DNA of 6,945 nt from Methanomassiliicoccus sp. UBA386 (GTDB lineage Archaea > Thermoplasmatota > Thermoplasmata > Methanomassiliicoccales > Methanomassiliicoccaceae): positions 507-7,451 of the forward strand of contig DAGU01000096.1 of assembly GCA_002498285.1 (NCBI GenBank), in the 5' to 3' direction. Under the pieces are notes generated by a model that saw nothing but the letters and a program-made list of their open reading frames with translations, was not told where the DNA came from and searched no databases. Both the position numbers and the translations under genes were made by a program. Positions 4,830 to 6,945 of the stretch are shown here, piece after piece. The stretch's first letter is position 1. The number at the start of each line of letters is the position of its first letter.

Positions 4830-5174
4830 GTGAAATGCCCTCTCAAGCCCGGCCTAACGTGCCGTGCGGGCCTCGCAGAGGTCGAGGGGACGCCCTGTCC
4901 CGGATGCCCGGCAGGACGCGCTAACGGCCGTCCTGCGGCCTCCGGCGACCTGCCCCTATCGCCCCCTCTAGCAGCCCTCCGGAGGCAGCTCCGGGACCGC
5001 CTCGCGGAGGTCGAAACGACCCCCCGGAGAGTGCCAAAAGTAAAGACTACGAGTAAAGACCTTGTAAAGAGCAAAAGTAAAGACTTTTTTTCGGCGTCTG
5101 GCTCCGAGGCGAGTAAAGACCTCGAAGTAAAGACCCGAGTAAAGACCCTTTACTTTGCCGGGGTGGCTCCATGA
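4830..5174 (+). CDS. Cys-rich protein with iteron-encoded basic tail (114 aa)
   Basis: Not a recognised family. The N-terminus has four Cys (3, 11, 23, 26) in CPLKPGLTC and CPGCPAGR, a likely zinc-binding unit. A Pro/Ala-rich segment follows, then a helix (LAALRRQLRDRLAEVE, about 50-65), and a low-complexity Lys/Ser/Asp/Val tail. The tail is encoded by the AGTAAAGAC repeats, which read as SKD in one frame and VKT in another. GTG 4830 has AGGTGATC (4820-4827) just upstream and is preferred over in-frame ATG 4776, which lies inside the membrane-protein gene. AEVEGTP and AEVETTP form a short internal repeat. Its stop overlaps the next start (ATGA). The tail is probably shaped by DNA-level constraint. 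Confidence 0.6.
   Translation: MKCPLKPGLTCRAGLAEVEGTPCPGCPAGRANGRPAASGDLPLSPPLAALRRQLRDRLAEVETTPRRVPKVKTTSKDLVKSKSKDFFSASGSEASKDLEVKTRVKTLYFAGVAP
5039..5154. repeat. Iteron-like array of AGTAAAGAC repeats
   Basis: Exact AGTAAAGAC starts at 5039, 5052, 5076, 5112, 5126 and 5138. A degenerate copy, TGTAAAGAG, starts at 5063, and an inverted partial copy, CTTTACT, is at 5148-5154. Start-to-start distances are 13, 11, 13, 36, 14 and 12 bp, mostly near one helical turn. The stretch is AT-rich against GC-rich surroundings and contains a run of seven T (5085-5091). Direct repeats of this size upstream of a DNA-binding protein gene are the hallmark of iteron origins, partition centromeres or autoregulatory operators; which applies here is inference. 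Confidence 0.8.
5051..5068 (+). repeat. 18-bp direct repeat, copy 1
   Basis: GAGTAAAGACCTTGTAAA occurs here and, identically, at 5425-5442. It joins one exact iteron to the degenerate half-unit TGTAAA and may represent the full binding unit. Confidence 0.8.
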
Positions 5175-6370
5175 AGAACATCCGCCTCCACCCCACCCGC
5201 CGGAGGGTCTACGAACTGCTAGTAGACGGGGCTGCCCCGGGGGTCGGTCTTGCCCCTACCAGCATCATTGATCTGATGAACAAGGAAGGCAAGATAACAC
5301 CGCAGCGGGTTTATCAGATTATCAGGGAGTTGAGGAAAGAAGGCTATGTCCGGCAGATAACGGGCTCCAGCATGTACGTCCGTGGTCGTAAGGCCGCGAT
5401 GCTGGACTATCTCATCAGCTCGGAGAGTAAAGACCTTGTAAACCCCTCTAACGGAGGGGGTCCGATTGCCCATTATCCGAGTCAAGGGCATAATAATGGA
5501 CCCGCAACCCCAATTTTTGAGACCTTCGTCCCGACCGCCGAGGCCCACGTTAACGGCCGTTACATCTACCCCGTCCTGCGCGTCGGGGAGTTATACGAGC
5601 CGTTCCGCGTCCGGGACGAGCAGGGCGAGATCTCCGAGTGCGTGGTATGGGACCCCGAGCCACGACAGCTCCGAGGCGTGACCTACTACACCGGCCGGGT
5701 GCCCATCCACGGCGGCATGACCATCCAGTATTGGCAAGGGGCCGTCGAGCAGTCCCTCCATATCTGGCCGACGCCGGTGACGCTGCTCCCGGGACGCGTC
5801 CACGAGGCCGAGGGCGACCTGGCAGCCAAGGCCCAGGACGCCGCCAACTGGCTCGGCCGCTTCGGCGGCTGGCGTCTGGGCGTGCCAAGATTTTCGAGCA
5901 ACGAGGACGGCCCGGGCATCCATTACGCCTGCAATGATCCGGCCATAGTCGGCAATTTCCCCGAGGGATTCAAGCCCGACAACGGGGCCGGATACTGGCT
6001 GGACAGCACCCCGCCCCCCAGGTCCTACGAGACCACCGACGCTGAGCGCATGGAGGCCACCGTCAATTTTGCGGCCATCACCCGCGACCTCAAGCGGGGC
6101 CAGGCATCCCTCGGCCAGGGCGTCGCCGCGATGGAGGCCGCCATCGAGCGCCGCCAGCTGGAGGTGCTACAGCTCCGCTATGACGCCCTGGGCCAGCAGG
6201 CCGAGCTATGGCAGGCCATCGGCGACATGTCGGAGATACAGCTCCGCACCATCCACGCCCAGCACATCCAGGCGCACGTCGGCGGCCCAGGCCCTGGACC
6301 ATCAGACCCCGCCACCGCCAGCACCACGGACAGTGACCCCGACGCCCGCAAGGGAGGCATGTACCAATGA
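5171..6370 (+). CDS. Winged-helix/coiled-coil protein, candidate iteron-binding initiator (399 aa)
   Basis: No known family recognised. Residues 1-80 form a winged helix: helices at about 8-20 and 30-38, recognition helix PQRVYQIIRELRKEGYV (44-60), wing RQITGSSMYVRG. Residues 84-117 are a Gly/Asn/Pro/Ser linker encoded by DNA carrying a further repeat copy and two inverted repeats. Residues 118-285 look like a globular domain with conserved-looking aromatics (YIYPVLRVGELYEPFRV, NWLGRFGGWRLG). Residues 290-365 are long charged helices likely to form a coiled coil; the tail 370-399 is Gly/Pro/Asp-rich. The start overlaps the previous stop (ATGA), with a modest SD, GGGGTGG. The gene begins about 17 bp after the repeat array. 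I infer that it binds the repeats as a replication initiator, partition adaptor or regulator. No polymerase, helicase or nuclease motif is visible. Confidence 0.6.
   Translation: MKNIRLHPTRRRVYELLVDGAAPGVGLAPTSIIDLMNKEGKITPQRVYQIIRELRKEGYVRQITGSSMYVRGRKAAMLDYLISSESKDLVNPSNGGGPIAHYPSQGHNNGPATPIFETFVPTAEAHVNGRYIYPVLRVGELYEPFRVRDEQGEISECVVWDPEPRQLRGVTYYTGRVPIHGGMTIQYWQGAVEQSLHIWPTPVTLLPGRVHEAEGDLAAKAQDAANWLGRFGGWRLGVPRFSSNEDGPGIHYACNDPAIVGNFPEGFKPDNGAGYWLDSTPPPRSYETTDAERMEATVNFAAITRDLKRGQASLGQGVAAMEAAIERRQLEVLQLRYDALGQQAELWQAIGDMSEIQLRTIHAQHIQAHVGGPGPGPSDPATASTTDSDPDARKGGMYQ
5425..5442 (+). repeat. 18-bp direct repeat, copy 2, inside the winged-helix gene
   Basis: This is an exact second copy of the sequence at 5051-5068, about 270 bp beyond the main array. 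Here it encodes SKDLVN at the start of the interdomain linker; in the upstream gene the same bases encode SKDLVK. It is the only exact iteron I found outside the main array. Confidence 0.8.
5443..5459. repeat. GC-rich hairpin next to the internal iteron
   Basis: CCCCTC (5443-5448) and GAGGGG (5454-5459) can pair as a 6-bp stem around the loop TAACG, directly abutting the iteron copy at 5425-5442. It encodes part of the Gly/Asn/Pro/Ser linker, where protein constraint is low. Confidence 0.5.
5470..5499. repeat. 7-bp inverted repeat with 16-bp spacer
   Basis: CCATTAT (5470-5476) and ATAATGG (5493-5499) are exact inverted copies. The arms are AT-rich compared with nearby coding DNA. Together with the iteron copy and the hairpin before it, this makes a compact cluster of cis-acting-looking DNA inside the linker-coding part of the gene. 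Confidence 0.4.
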
Positions 6371-6786
6371 GGACAGACTACGACGACACCATAGCACAGA
6401 TCGAGCAGGAGTACCGCAGAGGAGAGTACAGCGACCTGGACGCCGACCCCGAGGCCGAGGCCAGGGCCAGGTCCAGGCAGGAGCAGGAGGCGCTAGACAA
6501 GGACCGCAAGCGGGCGCGAGGATCCAGGAGGCTCGCAGAGGTCGCCTTCACCCCCAGTGGCCTGCCGGCCATCCGCAACGACGGCCGCACCCTGGCCGAC
6601 GTGGAGCTGGAGCTGGCGGCCGGTCGGTACGGCTACCGCGCCGAGCCCTGGACCGGCCCTACCGGCCCAATGGCCGTCCCCGAGGTGGCCGACTCCCCGC
6701 AGCGGTTCCGCGCTCTCATCGACGCCTGGGAGCGCGACCCGGCCGCCTACCTGGCCGAGCTGCGCCGCAGGGGGCTGGTGCGATGA
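6367..6786 (+). CDS. Hypothetical highly charged protein (139 aa)
   Basis: Not recognised. Residues 1-57 are almost all charged and helical (TIAQIEQEYRRGEYSDLDAD, then EAEARARSRQEQEALDKDRK and a basic RARGSRRLAE), suggesting a coiled coil or a disordered arm. From 58 on it appears folded: AFTPSGLPAIRNDGRTLADV, a Gly/Pro-rich turn (EPWTGPTGPMAVPEV), and a final helix FRALIDAWERDPAAYLAELR. It overlaps the winged-helix gene (ATGA at 6367-6370) and uses GGGAGG at 6352-6357 as SD, so the two are probably made together and may interact; that is inferred from position and charge pattern. Confidence 0.65.
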   Translation: MRTDYDDTIAQIEQEYRRGEYSDLDADPEAEARARSRQEQEALDKDRKRARGSRRLAEVAFTPSGLPAIRNDGRTLADVELELAAGRYGYRAEPWTGPTGPMAVPEVADSPQRFRALIDAWERDPAAYLAELRRRGLVR

Positions 6787-6945
6787 TCGAGCTGACGCGC
6801 CGACGCTATCGCTGCCCGGACCCATGCGTCTACAAATGCGTCATTGAGATGACATCCCAGTATGTCAAAAATCCCATCCAATGCGCCTACGGTCGTGGAT
6901 GGATATACGACTGGATACTGCTCGATGAGCCGGCCGGGGGTGAGC
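6783..6945 (+). CDS. Cys-rich small protein, 3' end missing
   Basis: The frame starts at ATG 6783, overlapping the previous stop (ATGA), and remains open to the window edge, so only 54 residues are seen. Cys11, Cys15, Cys19 and Cys34 (RCPDPCVYKC and QCAYGRGW) suggest metal binding; this fits the run of small zinc-type proteins upstream. It is followed by an aromatic stretch, WIYDWILLDEP. Its family and full length cannot be stated. Confidence 0.55.
   Translation, partial: MIELTRRRYRCPDPCVYKCVIEMTSQYVKNPIQCAYGRGWIYDWILLDEPAGGE

Noticed and set aside
4976..4985. Palindrome CCTCCGGAGG as an operator
   Set aside because: It encodes Leu-Arg-Arg in a GC-rich helix and has no partner site; chance is sufficient explanation.
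5039..5154. CRISPR array
   Set aside because: Repeats are only 9 bp and the intervals 2-5 bp (one of 27), far below CRISPR repeat and spacer sizes; no cas genes are visible.
5550..5923. Minus-strand frames opposite the 5171 gene
   Set aside because: Composition is Arg/Pro/Gly-rich, and no promoter or SD is visible; the plus-strand gene is well supported.

Overview
The window looks archaeal, probably euryarchaeal. The signs are a type IV pilin with the archaeal N-terminal hydrophobic segment, archaeal TATA-like boxes upstream of the genes with their own promoter, T-rich terminator-like stretches, GC-rich coding with frequent ATA isoleucine codons, and Shine-Dalgarno (SD) sites matching the 16S tail. 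A GC-rich relative of Methanomassiliicoccales (Thermoplasmata) is my best guess, but I cannot confirm it from this sequence alone.

Layout: (1) 2-403 is the 3' part of a pilin gene, followed by about 200 non-coding bases with T-runs and a small hairpin. This may be host flank or the edge of an integrated element. (2) 540-1190 is a more AT-rich control region. It holds a short hypothetical gene (601-771), a convergent winged-helix regulator on the minus strand (768-1070), and a divergent promoter region (about 1069-1191) with TATA-like boxes in both directions and two candidate operators. (3) 1192-6945 is one compressed plus-strand operon. At nearly every junction, stop and start codons overlap or abut, so there is no intergenic DNA for 5.7 kb. 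It encodes a second winged-helix regulator, three small unknown proteins, a complete tyrosine recombinase, a linker protein, a run of tiny Cys-rich zinc-binding proteins, an ASCH-domain protein, a small membrane protein, a 399-aa winged-helix/coiled-coil protein, a charged 139-aa protein and the start of another Cys-rich protein.

The two opposed winged-helix regulators, the integrase, the many tiny zinc proteins and the operon structure together suggest an integrated mobile element (provirus or integrative plasmid). No capsid, portal, terminase, relaxase or recognisable polymerase is visible here, so its type is open.

The most interesting part is 5039-5499. Seven exact copies of AGTAAAGAC, plus degenerate and inverted copies, are spaced mostly 11-14 bp apart. 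They cover the 3' end of the 4830 gene and recur inside the adjacent winged-helix gene, next to a hairpin and a second inverted repeat. Because the motif is kept in two different reading frames, selection probably acts on the DNA. I infer an iteron-type origin, partition site or operator that the 399-aa protein may bind. A second point is a lone TAG stop (4819-4821) at a place where sibling junctions carry a GAG codon. Reading through it would restore the operon's usual 4-base stop/start overlap.
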